Origin: Sulfuritalea sp.
GTDB taxonomy: Bacteria > Pseudomonadota > Gammaproteobacteria > Burkholderiales > Rhodocyclaceae
DNA length: 34,419 bases
Direction of reading: 5' to 3'
Assembly (NCBI GenBank): GCA_016710465.1
Contig: JADJVS010000007.1
Location: forward strand, 1-34,419
Made by a program: the position numbers and the translations under genes
Part shown: positions 8,268 through 16,643 of the stretch, piece after piece
How positions within the stretch are numbered: position 1 is the first letter of the stretch
How the letters are laid out: every line of letters begins with the position of its first letter
Notes under the pieces: generated by a model
Told to the model about the DNA's origin: nothing
Database searches by the model: none
The model's input: only the letters and a program-made list of their open reading frames with translations

Positions 8268-8702
8268 ATGACCATTCAAAACTTCCCAGACACACCAGAA
8301 GGTCAAGCTTCTGCCGCAGCAGTCCCCGAGCCCAAGCACATCTGGATTACTCCGCGCGGGAAGATTGTTGTATTCACCGGCGTTGATATTCCAGACCCTT
8401 CGATTCCAGTCGCTGATATTACCCTCTCCAAATGGCAGCTAATGACCGGAATTCTTACGGTCGGAGGACAGCCGAAGCTTAACGCTGCGAATGCGTATAT
8501 CCGAGGCATTGTTGGCGTTGATGCCAAAGACCTTGCTGACCAGATCGCCGGAACAGGAACGCCAGCGCAGAAGGTCATGTGGAGCCACTGCGATAAATTC
8601 ACCAGAGGCATGGTGTATATCAACCAGTTGCGAATCGGCGCAGGACTGACGAACAAGGAGATGGACGACGTTTTCAGAATTGGCGTGGCGCAAGTCCCGT
8701 AA
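8268..8702 (+). CDS. Hypothetical protein of the head-tail region
   Basis: A 144-residue protein with a mixed alpha/beta look. An N-terminal stretch (EPKHIWITPRGKIVVFTGVD) is probably beta. The later part (KFTRGMVYINQLRIGAGLTN, then KEMDDVFRIG) is helical. It has no signal peptide, membrane segment or cysteine pattern. It sits between the coat-proximal surface protein and the gp4-like tail factor, a place where podoviruses keep minor virion or assembly proteins. I do not recognise the family. The ribosome binding site is weak (only GGCG upstream), so translation may be coupled to the preceding gene, whose reconstructed stop is five bases away. Confidence 0.7.
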   Translation: MTIQNFPDTPEGQASAAAVPEPKHIWITPRGKIVVFTGVDIPDPSIPVADITLSKWQLMTGILTVGGQPKLNAANAYIRGIVGVDAKDLADQIAGTGTPAQKVMWSHCDKFTRGMVYINQLRIGAGLTNKEMDDVFRIGVAQVP

Positions 8703-8706
8703 CTCA

Positions 8707-8916
8707 ATGACCACCGTCACACAAGCCGCAGAATACATCTCGCGCCTGATCGAGCAAGGATTCGGCCATTACAGCCTAAAACTCGGCACGCGAGGCCTTG
8801 AGTCTCTTCGCCCCGAAGGTCGCGAGCTTGACTTGTGCCTGCCAGATCACTGCGCGGAAACAGCGCACGACGGGCGCGAAGTGGCGTATCTGAGGGCGTG
8901 CGATGGAGATTTATGA
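8707..8916 (+). CDS. Small hypothetical protein
   Basis: A 69-residue protein starting at ATG 8707, four bases after the previous stop; the frame is also open upstream to 8680. It reads MTTVTQAAEYISRLIEQGFG and continues with HYSLKLGTRGLESLRPEG and a Cys/His pair (LCLPDHCAETAHDG). No family is recognised. Position, spacing and codon use fit a real gene of the late operon, but no strong ribosome binding site is visible, so translational coupling is likely. A 23-residue frame at 8903-8974 overlaps its end and the next gene's start; I have not called it. Confidence 0.55.
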   Translation: MTTVTQAAEYISRLIEQGFGHYSLKLGTRGLESLRPEGRELDLCLPDHCAETAHDGREVAYLRACDGDL

Positions 8917-8970
8917 TCGGCGCAGAACCATTTATCAGGCGACAACACTATCAACCATGGGCGCTAAAAC

Positions 8971-9684
8971 ATGACAACCGCTCTACAGCTTGTAACCTCG
9001 TCACTGCGCAAGCTCGGAGCCGTCGCGGCCGGAGAGGCCCTGGACGCAGACGAGCAGTCGGACGCGCTAGCCGCGCTGAATCAGATCCTAGAAAGCTGGA
9101 ATCTCAAAGGGCTGGCGCTGTTTCGTCGCGAGAATGCCGCTTACACGCTCGTGCCGAGCCAGCAGGCGTACTCAGTCGGTAGCGGCGCAGACTTCGACGG
9201 ACCGCGCCCGATTACGCTGCACAGCGCCTTTGTGACGCGCGGCGGAATCGACTACCCGCTTGCGGTACTGACACAAGCGCAGTGGAACGACATTATTCAG
9301 AAGTCAACGCAATCAGAGATCCCGGAAGGCGTCTATTACGAGCCGACGTTTCCCACTGGCACGATGCGATTCTGGCCGATCCCAATCGAAGCTCTGACGG
9401 TTACGCTTGCCATAGACATGCAACTTGCGGCCGTTGCGGACATCAATGATGACTTGGCTTTTCCTCCCGGATACGAGCGCGCGCTGCTCTACGCGCTGGC
9501 GGTCGATCTTGCGCCGGAATACCCGGCCGTGACGCTGAGCCAATCTGTGATCGACACAGCGGACGATGCGCTTGCGGACATCAAGCGGGCGAACAACACG
9601 CAGCAACAGCCTGCGACGTTCGATTTTGCTCTCGCTGGCGCGTACGGGAGCGTCTCGATGGCGCGCTTTATGTCCTGGGTCTGA
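8971..9684 (+). CDS. Tail accessory factor, P22 gp4 type
   Basis: A 237-residue protein with the typical start of the P22 gp4 family: MTTALQLVTSSLRKLGAVAA, then GEALDADEQSDALAALNQIL and ESWNLKGL. The helical N-terminal domain ('AxxxLRxLGxxxxGExxxxxEAxDALxxLNxxLxxW') is the signature. In P22 this protein binds below the portal after DNA packaging and is the first tail component that plugs the head. The middle is beta-rich (YSVGSGADFDGPRPITLHSA), and the C-terminal helices include FPPGYERALLYALAVDLAPE. The gene overlaps the next by one base (TGATG). Everything matches the expected size and order. Confidence 0.9.
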   Translation: MTTALQLVTSSLRKLGAVAAGEALDADEQSDALAALNQILESWNLKGLALFRRENAAYTLVPSQQAYSVGSGADFDGPRPITLHSAFVTRGGIDYPLAVLTQAQWNDIIQKSTQSEIPEGVYYEPTFPTGTMRFWPIPIEALTVTLAIDMQLAAVADINDDLAFPPGYERALLYALAVDLAPEYPAVTLSQSVIDTADDALADIKRANNTQQQPATFDFALAGAYGSVSMARFMSWV

Positions 9685-10061
9685 TGAGAATCCCTCTCGC
9701 ATCCGACATCGAAAGCCGCGACGGCACGCTGGCGGCAGGGGCGTTGCTCGTCAATGCGGCGGTGCAGATTGAGAGCGAGTCCGAGACGACGGCATTCAAG
9801 CGATCGGGAGTGGTGTCACGAGGCGCGGTCACGGCCGGCGATGCACAGTGCTTCGCAGGTCTCTCGGGGAAGGCCGTTGCAGTCGTTGGCGATCACGCCT
9901 TCACTTTGACTGTTGGCGAGCCGATCACCGAGGACGCAGACGATGACATGGCGCCGATCTTTGCCGGGCTGCAAGTGTCCGCTCGCGAAGCCGGGCAGGC
10001 AAGCAATGCGCGATCGCTGATGCTCAAGACTGGCCGCGAAGCATGGATCCTGACGCTGTGA
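9684..10061 (+). CDS. gp10-like N-terminal paralogue
   Basis: A 125-residue protein that begins MRIPLASDIESRDGTLAAGA, followed by LLVNAAVQIESESETTAFKR. This is the same pattern as the start of the next protein (VRLPLATDLKTSISDVTKDA, then RLINAHAE) and of podoviral gp10-like proteins in general ('R[IL]PL.[ST]D...RDGT...A.L[IV]NA...KR.G'). It therefore looks like a short paralogue or a detached N-terminal piece of a gp10-type stabilisation protein. It ends cleanly with AREAGQASNARSLMLKTGRE. The stop overlaps the next start as GTGA. Role uncertain: probably a small tail or head-completion protein. Confidence 0.65.
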   Translation: MRIPLASDIESRDGTLAAGALLVNAAVQIESESETTAFKRSGVVSRGAVTAGDAQCFAGLSGKAVAVVGDHAFTLTVGEPITEDADDDMAPIFAGLQVSAREAGQASNARSLMLKTGREAWILTL

Positions 10062-11074
10062 GACTGCCTCTCGCAACCGACCTGAAAACGTCGATCAGCG
10101 ACGTAACGAAAGATGCGCGCTTGATCAACGCTCACGCGGAGACGCGAGGAGGCATTCAGCGTGTCAAGAAGCGTCCTGGGGCGCTGGCTACCGGGTGGAA
10201 TTTCACGACACCGATTCAAGGTCTTTTCGGAGGGGGTCTGCTGTACCTGATATACGGCGACGAATTCTCAATTGTCGACGTCGATAATCCACCTCCCGGC
10301 GAAGTTCTCATTGGTGATCTTGTTGGCGGCTATTACGCGATGATCGACAACCCGCCAACGTCGCCGGGGCCAGGGGATGCGTATTGGAGCGCATCGCCTC
10401 CCGGCGCAGATCGGTGGCGAGTCAATTTTTGTGGTTCTGCGTCTGGCTATGACCCTTGCGATATTTACCCGCGATTTGTCGGCGGGAAGGGGGCGTCAAC
10501 TGGCGCAGCTGCAAAGCTGTTCATGCAGCAAATTGCAGCTATCCCATCTGGTGTTGCGGTGCTCGCAGACTCGTTGGGGGACTACAACCCTGACGCGGTG
10601 ATCGAAACCTACGCGTTCCCGACGCCAAGCACGTTTACTTACTCGGAGTCATTCGGTCTAGGGTGGGTTTATTCTGACGCAAACCAGAAAGCTGTTCTCG
10701 CAGCATACCCGTCTGGTTGGCCGTCTTTGGCAGATTTCAGCTCGCCGAGCTTTGTGGCAAACGAACAAGTCGGAAGCATGGGCAAGCGCAAGACGAAAAC
10801 AACATTCACAATATCTGCAACTGGAGACATTGGAAGGATCCCGCTATCGACGTTTTCTGGATCTGGAGAAAGTCTTTATGGGACAGTGACATGGCTGGAG
10901 GTGTCTGGTTGCGATCAGCCGGAATTCAATGGAGAATTTCTCGCCTATCAGATTCCAAATCCTGCGGGGTTCCCCATTTCCGATGGTTATCTGTATTTTC
11001 AACTGCCCGCAGCCCCTGCATCTTCTCCTGCTACGGGCGCCAGTAAGCAACTCGGCTATTACACCAAGATATGA
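10058..11074 (+). CDS. gp10-like tail stabilisation protein, N-terminal part
   Basis: I choose the GTG at 10058, which overlaps the previous stop and gives VRLPLATDLKTSISDV; an ATG at 10043 is in the same frame. The 338-residue protein corresponds to the first part of P22 gp10-like packaged-DNA stabilisation proteins: the conserved KRPGALATGW block, then beta-propeller-like repeats. The last 90 residues contain a module (WLEVSGCDQPEFNGEFLAYQ ... PAASPATG-like end) related to two modules in the next protein. The stop overlaps the next ATG (ATGA). In most relatives this and the next protein are a single chain, so the gp10 function appears divided over two coupled genes. Confidence 0.72.
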   Translation: MRLPLATDLKTSISDVTKDARLINAHAETRGGIQRVKKRPGALATGWNFTTPIQGLFGGGLLYLIYGDEFSIVDVDNPPPGEVLIGDLVGGYYAMIDNPPTSPGPGDAYWSASPPGADRWRVNFCGSASGYDPCDIYPRFVGGKGASTGAAAKLFMQQIAAIPSGVAVLADSLGDYNPDAVIETYAFPTPSTFTYSESFGLGWVYSDANQKAVLAAYPSGWPSLADFSSPSFVANEQVGSMGKRKTKTTFTISATGDIGRIPLSTFSGSGESLYGTVTWLEVSGCDQPEFNGEFLAYQIPNPAGFPISDGYLYFQLPAAPASSPATGASKQLGYYTKI

Positions 11075-12645
11075 CCGCGCTATCTGTAACCGTCGCAGGC
11101 CAGCCGTTCGATATGATTGGCTACGTCGCTGAACAGTCGATATTCGGCCTTTTCTTCAAATCCGCATATGACGCTTTCAACTTCGAGGATAACGTGCTAA
11201 CGAAAATCACCGATACAGACTATCCTGGGTGGAGCACGGTCACGCCGAGCAGCATCACGCGATCAGGATCAATAGCGACCGTTACCCTGTCGGCTCCGGT
11301 TAACTGGCAGTCTGGCTCTACCGTGACAATATCCGGGGCTGCGCAGACGGAATACAACGGAGATTTCACGATCACCGTTACCGACTCTACGCATTTCACG
11401 TACGGGGTAACAGGCACGCCAACAACCCCGGCAACAGGCACGATCACAGCAACAGGCGGGCGAACAACCGTCCCTGGCGTAGAATATCTTGATGGTTACT
11501 TTTTTGTGATGGACGCGAACGCGGTTATCTACAACTCAGGGCTGAATGACCCTACCTCATGGGGCGCGTTGGACTTCATCACGGCGGCGATCGAGCCTGG
11601 CGGCGGGGTGGCGCTGGCGAAGTCTCAGAACTACCTGATTGCGTTCAAAGAGTGGAGCTCCGAATTTTTCTACGACGTAGGCAATCCGACAGGTAGCCCG
11701 TTGTCGCCGGTGTTGTCCGCCTTCACGCTGACGGGCTGCGCTGTTGGCGAGTCAGTCGCCGAGCTTGATGAAACGGTCTATTGGGTGTCTAAGGCGAGGC
11801 AAAAGGGGCGCGCGGTACACAAGATGGTTGGACTCCAACAGCAACTTGTCAGTACTCCGGACATTGATCGGATTCTGGCCACCTCCGACCTGTCGAGCGT
11901 CTACTCATACGGCGTCAAGTTGTCCGGGCACTCGTTCTACATCCTGGGCTTGCGCGACATCGACGTGACGCTGGCGTATGACGCAACAGCTGGCACGTGG
12001 GCGCAGTGGTCAAGCCTGACGGCGCAGACCCCGAAATCGTGCACGCTCACGCAGGCTGGGGGGGTGGCAACGGCGGCATGCACGGCACACGGCTACGCAG
12101 ACGGCGCGGCGGTCACAATCTCCGGGGCAACGCCGATCGCTTACAACGGTCTGAAGCAGATTCGTGCTACTTCTGACGACGCATTCACGTTCGGCGTTGC
12201 CAGTGGCACCGCAAGCCCTGCGACGGGCACTATTGAGGCAACCGGGTATGCAGAGGGCTATTTCCGGTATTCGCACTACGTAGCGGCGGCCGGCCGGGAT
12301 CTTGTGCTGCACGAGACGACCGGCGCGCTTGTGGAAATTACCCCGGACGCCTACACCGACGACGGCGCGCCGATCGCGCTCAAGATTAGGACAGGAAAAC
12401 TCGACAGCGGCAACGAGGATTACAAGAGCATTGGACAGGTGCGCGTGATTGGAGAAAAGATGGGCGGGCAGGCGATGCTGCGATGGTCGGACGATGACTA
12501 TGCGACCGACTCGCAATGCCGGCCGGTAGATCTGTCGTCGAGCCAGGCGCGCATACGGCGCTGCGGGGCGTTTCGGCGCAGGAGCTTTGAATTGCTGCAC
12601 GTTGCGGATCTTCCTGTACAGCTCGAATCACTGGAAATTGACTAA
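11071..12645 (+). CDS. gp10-like tail stabilisation protein, main part with two inserted modules
   Basis: A 524-residue protein in the P22 gp10 family, which caps the gp4 ring and holds packaged DNA. Family blocks seen include VPGVEYLDGYFFVMDANAVI, NDPTSWGALDFITAAIEPGG, LVAF-type FKEWSSEFFYDVGN, YWVSKARQKGRAVHKMVGLQ and the C-terminal strand region ending LPVQLESLEID. Two beta modules of about 70 residues interrupt the chain (about residues 53-125 and 325-400). They share the pattern VTISGA....YNG...I..T....FT[YF]GV.[ST]GT..[TS]PATGTI.ATG and look like Ig-like surface decorations. The start is coupled to the upstream gene by ATGA. Confidence 0.85.
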   Translation: MTALSVTVAGQPFDMIGYVAEQSIFGLFFKSAYDAFNFEDNVLTKITDTDYPGWSTVTPSSITRSGSIATVTLSAPVNWQSGSTVTISGAAQTEYNGDFTITVTDSTHFTYGVTGTPTTPATGTITATGGRTTVPGVEYLDGYFFVMDANAVIYNSGLNDPTSWGALDFITAAIEPGGGVALAKSQNYLIAFKEWSSEFFYDVGNPTGSPLSPVLSAFTLTGCAVGESVAELDETVYWVSKARQKGRAVHKMVGLQQQLVSTPDIDRILATSDLSSVYSYGVKLSGHSFYILGLRDIDVTLAYDATAGTWAQWSSLTAQTPKSCTLTQAGGVATAACTAHGYADGAAVTISGATPIAYNGLKQIRATSDDAFTFGVASGTASPATGTIEATGYAEGYFRYSHYVAAAGRDLVLHETTGALVEITPDAYTDDGAPIALKIRTGKLDSGNEDYKSIGQVRVIGEKMGGQAMLRWSDDDYATDSQCRPVDLSSSQARIRRCGAFRRRSFELLHVADLPVQLESLEID

Positions 12646-12655
12646 GAGGTAACGC

Positions 12656-13393
12656 ATGCAATCGGCAATGGACTATCACGGGCTCGAGGCGAAATACCAG
12701 GGCAGCGGCAGCGGGCTTGACGAGGCGGCGCAGGCTGCCGGCTATCGGGCGCTTGGAAATGGAAACTACATCAACCAGTCGCGATGGTGGGAGGCTCCGA
12801 TCAGTGGGCAGGATTTGCAAGGCAAGCTCGATGCGCAAGGGTTCGCGAAGCAACAATCCAACCCTGAAAACCTGATTGGAAGCACCGACTACCTAGCGCA
12901 AATTCAGCAGTACCTGAACCCGCAAGGGAGCGCGGCGGGCGGCGCGGCAAGCGGGACGCAAACATCGAATCCATACGAGCAGCGCCTGCAGCAGTTGGTC
13001 AATGACCCGAATTCGATCAGCGACAGCAACGCCTACAAGTTCCGCTTTAACCAAGGGCAGCAAGCGCTTGAGCGTAGCGCGGCGGCCAAGGGCATGCTTG
13101 GCAGCGGCAACACGCTTGCTGCTCTTGCGCAGTACGGACAGGGCATGGCGTCGGATGAGTACGGAAACGAGGTTGGCCGCCTGGGCACGCTATCCGGGCA
13201 GCGCGACTCGTACAATTTAGGGCTCAAGGGCCTGGCAAACAGCGAGTACGGCATGCGCGCAGGCGTCGATCAGAACCGCGGAGCGATTGCTCTGTCGGCG
13301 CTTTCGACGGCAAACGACCAGCGGCTGCGGGCAAACCAGCTCGCATCAAACACGGCAACGGCAACCGGTCGCGTTCGCCAGAATATCTGGTAA
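12656..13393 (+). CDS. DNA ejection (injection) protein, gp7-like
   Basis: A 245-residue Gly/Ala/Gln/Asn-rich protein. Its recognisable block is FRFNQGQQALERSAAAKGML, then GSGNTLAALAQYGQGMASDE and YGNEVGRLGTLSGQ. This 'GxxALERSAAAxGMLxSGNTLxALxxYGQxxASxEYxN' motif is widespread in podoviral internal or ejected proteins located after gp10, in the P22 gp7 position. Such proteins leave the head with the DNA and help form the channel through the cell envelope. It starts behind GAGG (GAGGTAACGC-ATG). There is no signal peptide, as expected for an internal virion protein. I assign the gp7 role by motif and order, not by direct similarity. Confidence 0.75.
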   Translation: MQSAMDYHGLEAKYQGSGSGLDEAAQAAGYRALGNGNYINQSRWWEAPISGQDLQGKLDAQGFAKQQSNPENLIGSTDYLAQIQQYLNPQGSAAGGAASGTQTSNPYEQRLQQLVNDPNSISDSNAYKFRFNQGQQALERSAAAKGMLGSGNTLAALAQYGQGMASDEYGNEVGRLGTLSGQRDSYNLGLKGLANSEYGMRAGVDQNRGAIALSALSTANDQRLRANQLASNTATATGRVRQNIW

Positions 13394-13402
13394 GGGGCTG
13401 GA

Positions 13403-14395
13403 ATGTACAATCAAGGATCAATGGACAGAATCGGGCGGCTGATGAGCTTGCGCGACCTCGTAGCGGCCGGCCAGATGGCGCCAGACGACGAGACGCTGCC
13501 GGTGAATACGCTGCGCAACAATTCGACGGGCGCGGAGTATCAATTCGCATCTGGTCCGCAGGGCGCCCAAGTCCCGCAGCTTGACTACTCGCAGCCGATC
13601 GATATTGTCGGCCAAGGCAAAGGCTACGCGATCAAGGGTCAGCCCCTGTCGGCAATGATCAACGGCCGGCGCGTGGATTACGGCGTCGATGGCGACGCAA
13701 GCAGGAAAGCCACTCAGGCGGCGCAAGACCGGACAATGAAGCTCGCCGAGCAGATGCAGGGGCTTGACGCTGGCGCGTTGGACATCGCAAAAAAGCGCAT
13801 GGAAAATTCGGCGATGCAATCGACTGGCGGGGCAAAGCCGCTTACCGAGGGGCAAGGGAAATCGGCGGGTTTCGGCATACGCGCAAACGATGCTGACTCG
13901 ATCATCAGGGACGTTGGCGGCGGAGGAGATGTGCAGCCAGGACTTATCAAGCGGGCTGCAGAAGCTGTGCCGTTTATGGGTGACGCGCTCGGCACGCTGA
14001 CTAACTGGACGCAAAGCGAGCCCCAGCAAAAGATCGAGCAGGCGCAGCGAAATTTCATTAACGCAGTGCTGCGCAAAGAGTCTGGGGCGGTGATTAGTCC
14101 TGAGGAATTCGACAATGCGAGAAAGCAGTATTTCCCACAACCAGGCGACGAGCCAGGGACCATTGCTCAGAAGCAGGCAAACCGGCAGGCGACAATTGCC
14201 GCGCTGAAAACAGAAGGAGCGCATGGGTACGAACAGGCTCGGGCAGAATTCGAGGCCAGAAAGGCGGCTATTGCCGGCGGCAAGAAACAACAGGAAGGCG
14301 CCGGAAACAACACGGTGGCGCTGCCTGATGGCCAGGTTATGACATTCCCGAGCGCTGCGCACGCGGACGGTTTTCGGAGGGCGGTCGGACTATGA
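13403..14395 (+). CDS. DNA ejection protein, gp20-like position
   Basis: A 330-residue protein. The C-terminal half carries a block common in phage ejected or internal virion proteins: KIEQAQRNFINAVLRKESGA, then VISPEEFDNARKQYFPQPGD, followed by a helix (QKQANRQATIAALKTEG). The N-terminal half is rich in Gln and Asp and less structured. It lies in the position of P22 gp20, between gp7-like and gp16-like proteins. The three together would be ejected to span the envelope. It ends with an ATGA overlap with the next gene. Ribosome binding site AAGGGG upstream of the ATG. The frame is intact. Confidence 0.75.
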   Translation: MYNQGSMDRIGRLMSLRDLVAAGQMAPDDETLPVNTLRNNSTGAEYQFASGPQGAQVPQLDYSQPIDIVGQGKGYAIKGQPLSAMINGRRVDYGVDGDASRKATQAAQDRTMKLAEQMQGLDAGALDIAKKRMENSAMQSTGGAKPLTEGQGKSAGFGIRANDADSIIRDVGGGGDVQPGLIKRAAEAVPFMGDALGTLTNWTQSEPQQKIEQAQRNFINAVLRKESGAVISPEEFDNARKQYFPQPGDEPGTIAQKQANRQATIAALKTEGAHGYEQARAEFEARKAAIAGGKKQQEGAGNNTVALPDGQVMTFPSAAHADGFRRAVGL

Positions 14396-15009
14396 GCGGA
14401 TACGAGGAAGCGGCAAAGCAGTTCGGCGGGCAGATGGCCGATCCTTCCGCGCCAACTGCGCCTGACTACAGCGGGATTGCTGCGAAGTTTGGGGGCAAGG
14501 TTGACACGGCGAAGCAAGTTGCGACGAGCGCATACCAGGGCGCCTCTGACTGGTTCGCCGAAACATTCGGCCCAAACGGAAATCTTCGCGGGTCGGCTAT
14601 CGGCGGCGTCATGCAGGGCATGGCCGATCCTGTGGTCGGCGCGGCTCAGTTCGCGGCAAACCTGCCTGGCGTCCGATCGCTGGCCGGCGAAAGCGTGAAT
14701 GCTGGGATCAAGGCCAAAGAAGCCGAATACGAAGCCGCTCGCGCCCGAGCAGGACGAGGAGGGTTCGACGCAGCCAGGTTTGCCGGCAACCTCGCGGCGC
14801 CGAGCAATATCGCGCTCGCTTCCCGCATCCCTGCAGCCGCAGGACTCCTTGGTCGGGCCGGAACTGGCGCAGCGGCCGGGGCGGTCGGCGCGGCAATGAC
14901 GCCAGAAACGGACGCTGAAAACTACTGGAGCAAACACAGCACAGAAAGCGGCGGTTGGCGGCGCTGCGGGGGCTGTTCTGGCGCCTGTTGCTGGCGCGGT
15001 AGGGGATAG
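14392..15009 (+). CDS. DNA ejection protein, gp16-like: N-terminal segment before a frameshift
   Basis: The first part of the third ejection protein begins MSGYEEAAKQFGGQMADPSA. Up to about residue 180 it is coherent: Gly/Ala-rich helices such as GSAIGGVMQGMADPVVGAAQ and AGLLGRAGTGAAAGAVGAAM, the kind of amphipathic or membrane-seeking helices found in gp16-like proteins. From about 14932 the frame turns into a Cys/Arg/Trp-rich tail that is not coding-like, while a neighbouring frame reads NTAQKAAVGGAAGAVLAPVA and runs without a stop into the 15020 segment. One A too many in the AAA run at 14932-14934 (or two too few) explains the break. The intact protein would be about 690 residues. Confidence 0.7.
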   Translation: MSGYEEAAKQFGGQMADPSAPTAPDYSGIAAKFGGKVDTAKQVATSAYQGASDWFAETFGPNGNLRGSAIGGVMQGMADPVVGAAQFAANLPGVRSLAGESVNAGIKAKEAEYEAARARAGRGGFDAARFAGNLAAPSNIALASRIPAAAGLLGRAGTGAAAGAVGAAMTPETDAENYWSKHSTESGGWRRCGGCSGACCWRGRG

Positions 15010-15019
15010 GATAGGGCGC

Positions 15020-16462
15020 ATGTTTGGCGGCTCTGGCGCGCCTCCAGCGGGAGGTCTGCCGCCAATCCCCGGCGCGCCAGGAACGCATGCGGCAGATGCC
15101 GTTATTGCTCGCGCAGCAGCGGAGGCTGGCCAGTCGATTGACGACATCCCGCAGTCCGTCCTGTACCAGCTACGCGCGCAGGCGCAGCATGCTCTGTCGC
15201 AGAATCAAACGCTCGACACTGCGGCGGCGCTACGCAAGGCGGACTTTGAGGCCATCGGCCTGCAACCTCTTCTCGGTCAAATCACCAGAGATCCGATGCA
15301 GTTCGCCAGGGAAAAGAACCTGCGAGGAATTGCCGGAGCAGGGGAGCCAATCGCGGCGAGGCTGGCTGGACAGACCGAGGGATTGAGCCGCACGCTTGGC
15401 GGGTTCGCGCAAGGCGCTGATGAGGCGTTCGCCTCTGGGCAAAAAATTGCGGGGTCGCTTGCCGAAATCGACAGAAATTCTAGAGGCGCAGTTTCTGCGG
15501 CATACAACGCCGCCAGGGATAGTAGCGGCCGGTCTTTAACGCTTCCGCTTCAGGGCCTGGCGCAGGATTATGCAGACGTTCTCGGAAGGTTCGGCGACAA
15601 AGTGCCGTCCGGTGTGCGTAGCAATTTCGAGGCTCTTGGGCTGGAAGGTGGCGTGCAGCGCCGAATTTTTGACTTTGAAGAGGCGGACAAACTGCGGAAG
15701 GTGCTGAGCGACAATGCTGGGCACGATCCTGCTACAAACAGGGCGCTGTCTATGCTTCGCGGCGCGCTTAACCGGGCACAAACTGACGTCGACGCTGCTG
15801 GCGGGCCATTCGCGCCGGCCGTAAAAATGGCCGCTGAGCGCTTCAAACTGCACGAGGCCATCCCGGCATTGAAGGCTGCTGCCAACGGAGATGTTCCGGC
15901 CGATGATTTCGTTCGAAAGTTCGTCATCAACGGCGACGCGCTCGAATTACGCGGCATGGCTAAGCTGCTCAAAGAGCATGCGCCAGAATCCTATCAGCAG
16001 GCCCGAGCGCAGATCGGAGCAGAGCTGCGCCGCTCAGGGTTCGGAGAGAACGTCGCGGGAGACAAGCCGTTTTCGCAGGAGCGCTTTAACGCCAAACTGC
16101 GGCAGATGGGAACGGCTAGGCTGCAGGCGTTTTTTACGCCAGAGGAAATAGCAACGATGCGCACAGTTGGGCGCGTCGGGTCGTACATGGAAAGCCCGCC
16201 AGCCGGGTCGGCGGTGAACTTCAGCAATTCAGGGTCTGCGGTAGCAAACGTTGCCCAAGCAGCCGCTCCTGGCATCCTCGGGCAAATCGTTGGCGGAGCA
16301 AGGTGGGCGGCGAGGGCCGCCGGAAACAATGCCGCTGTCGGCAAGGCTATGCGCGCAGACGTGCCGAGAACATCCAGCGGACATCCGCCAGGGTCGCGGC
16401 GCCTGAACGAGTTATTGCTGCTCGGAAGCGCGGGCGCTGGTGCTGGATCGGGGCGTCAGTAA
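15020..16462 (+). CDS. DNA ejection protein, gp16-like: C-terminal segment after the frameshift
   Basis: This is the continuation of the preceding gene rather than an independent one. The frame is open well upstream of ATG 15020 (AGAVGDRIGRMFGGSGAPPA). The 480 residues are mostly helical and Ala/Gly/Arg-rich, for example DADEAFASGQKIAG-like segments, GGVQRRIFDFEEADKLRKVL and FAPAVKMAAERFKLHEAIPA. The last part is Gly/Ala-rich and ends GAGAGSGRQ. Large Ala-rich helical proteins at the end of the head-tail block are typical of ejected channel proteins such as P22 gp16. No lytic transglycosylase motif was found. The end overlaps the minus-strand gene 16456-16620 by seven bases. Confidence 0.7.
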   Translation: MFGGSGAPPAGGLPPIPGAPGTHAADAVIARAAAEAGQSIDDIPQSVLYQLRAQAQHALSQNQTLDTAAALRKADFEAIGLQPLLGQITRDPMQFAREKNLRGIAGAGEPIAARLAGQTEGLSRTLGGFAQGADEAFASGQKIAGSLAEIDRNSRGAVSAAYNAARDSSGRSLTLPLQGLAQDYADVLGRFGDKVPSGVRSNFEALGLEGGVQRRIFDFEEADKLRKVLSDNAGHDPATNRALSMLRGALNRAQTDVDAAGGPFAPAVKMAAERFKLHEAIPALKAAANGDVPADDFVRKFVINGDALELRGMAKLLKEHAPESYQQARAQIGAELRRSGFGENVAGDKPFSQERFNAKLRQMGTARLQAFFTPEEIATMRTVGRVGSYMESPPAGSAVNFSNSGSAVANVAQAAAPGILGQIVGGARWAARAAGNNAAVGKAMRADVPRTSSGHPPGSRRLNELLLLGSAGAGAGSGRQ

Positions 16463-16620
16463 CCGGCTTTCTTCCCGATCCGATCCTTTCGCTTCTGCTC
16501 CTGATACCATCGAGCGTCTGCTTCAAGCGAGTTGCCGGTAAGGATGCGATAGGCAGCATGGATGACGACGACCAACGCGAATACGATCGCTATCCGAATG
16601 AATACATGCTCCCAGTTCAC
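16456..16620 (-). CDS. Small single-pass membrane protein, opposite to the late operon
   Basis: A 54-residue leftward protein starting with GTG (16620-16618), six bases after GAGG on the minus strand. It reads VNWEHVFIRIAIVFALVVVI, then HAAYRILTGNSLEADARWYQ and a basic end. Residues about 6-24 are a clear membrane helix. The C-terminal part is charged and would lie in the cytoplasm. It is the only leftward gene inside the late block and fits exactly between the ejection gene stop and the tail fibre start. Its ribosome binding site lies back to back with that of the fibre. A TACAAT box lies upstream on the minus strand (16658-16653) without a good -35. Possible superinfection-exclusion or lysis-related protein; function unknown. 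Confidence 0.68.
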   Translation of the reverse strand: MNWEHVFIRIAIVFALVVVIHAAYRILTGNSLEADARWYQEQKRKDRIGKKAGY

Positions 16621-16643
16621 TCAACGCCTCAAGAGGTAAAAAG

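Noticed and set aside
8903..8974. 23-residue frame overlapping the 8707 and 8971 genes
   Set aside because: Very short, not recognised, and fully contained in the junction of two better genes.
13418..15147. Long leftward frames opposite the ejection genes
   Set aside because: They arise from GC-rich codons of the rightward genes and show no coding signs or starts.
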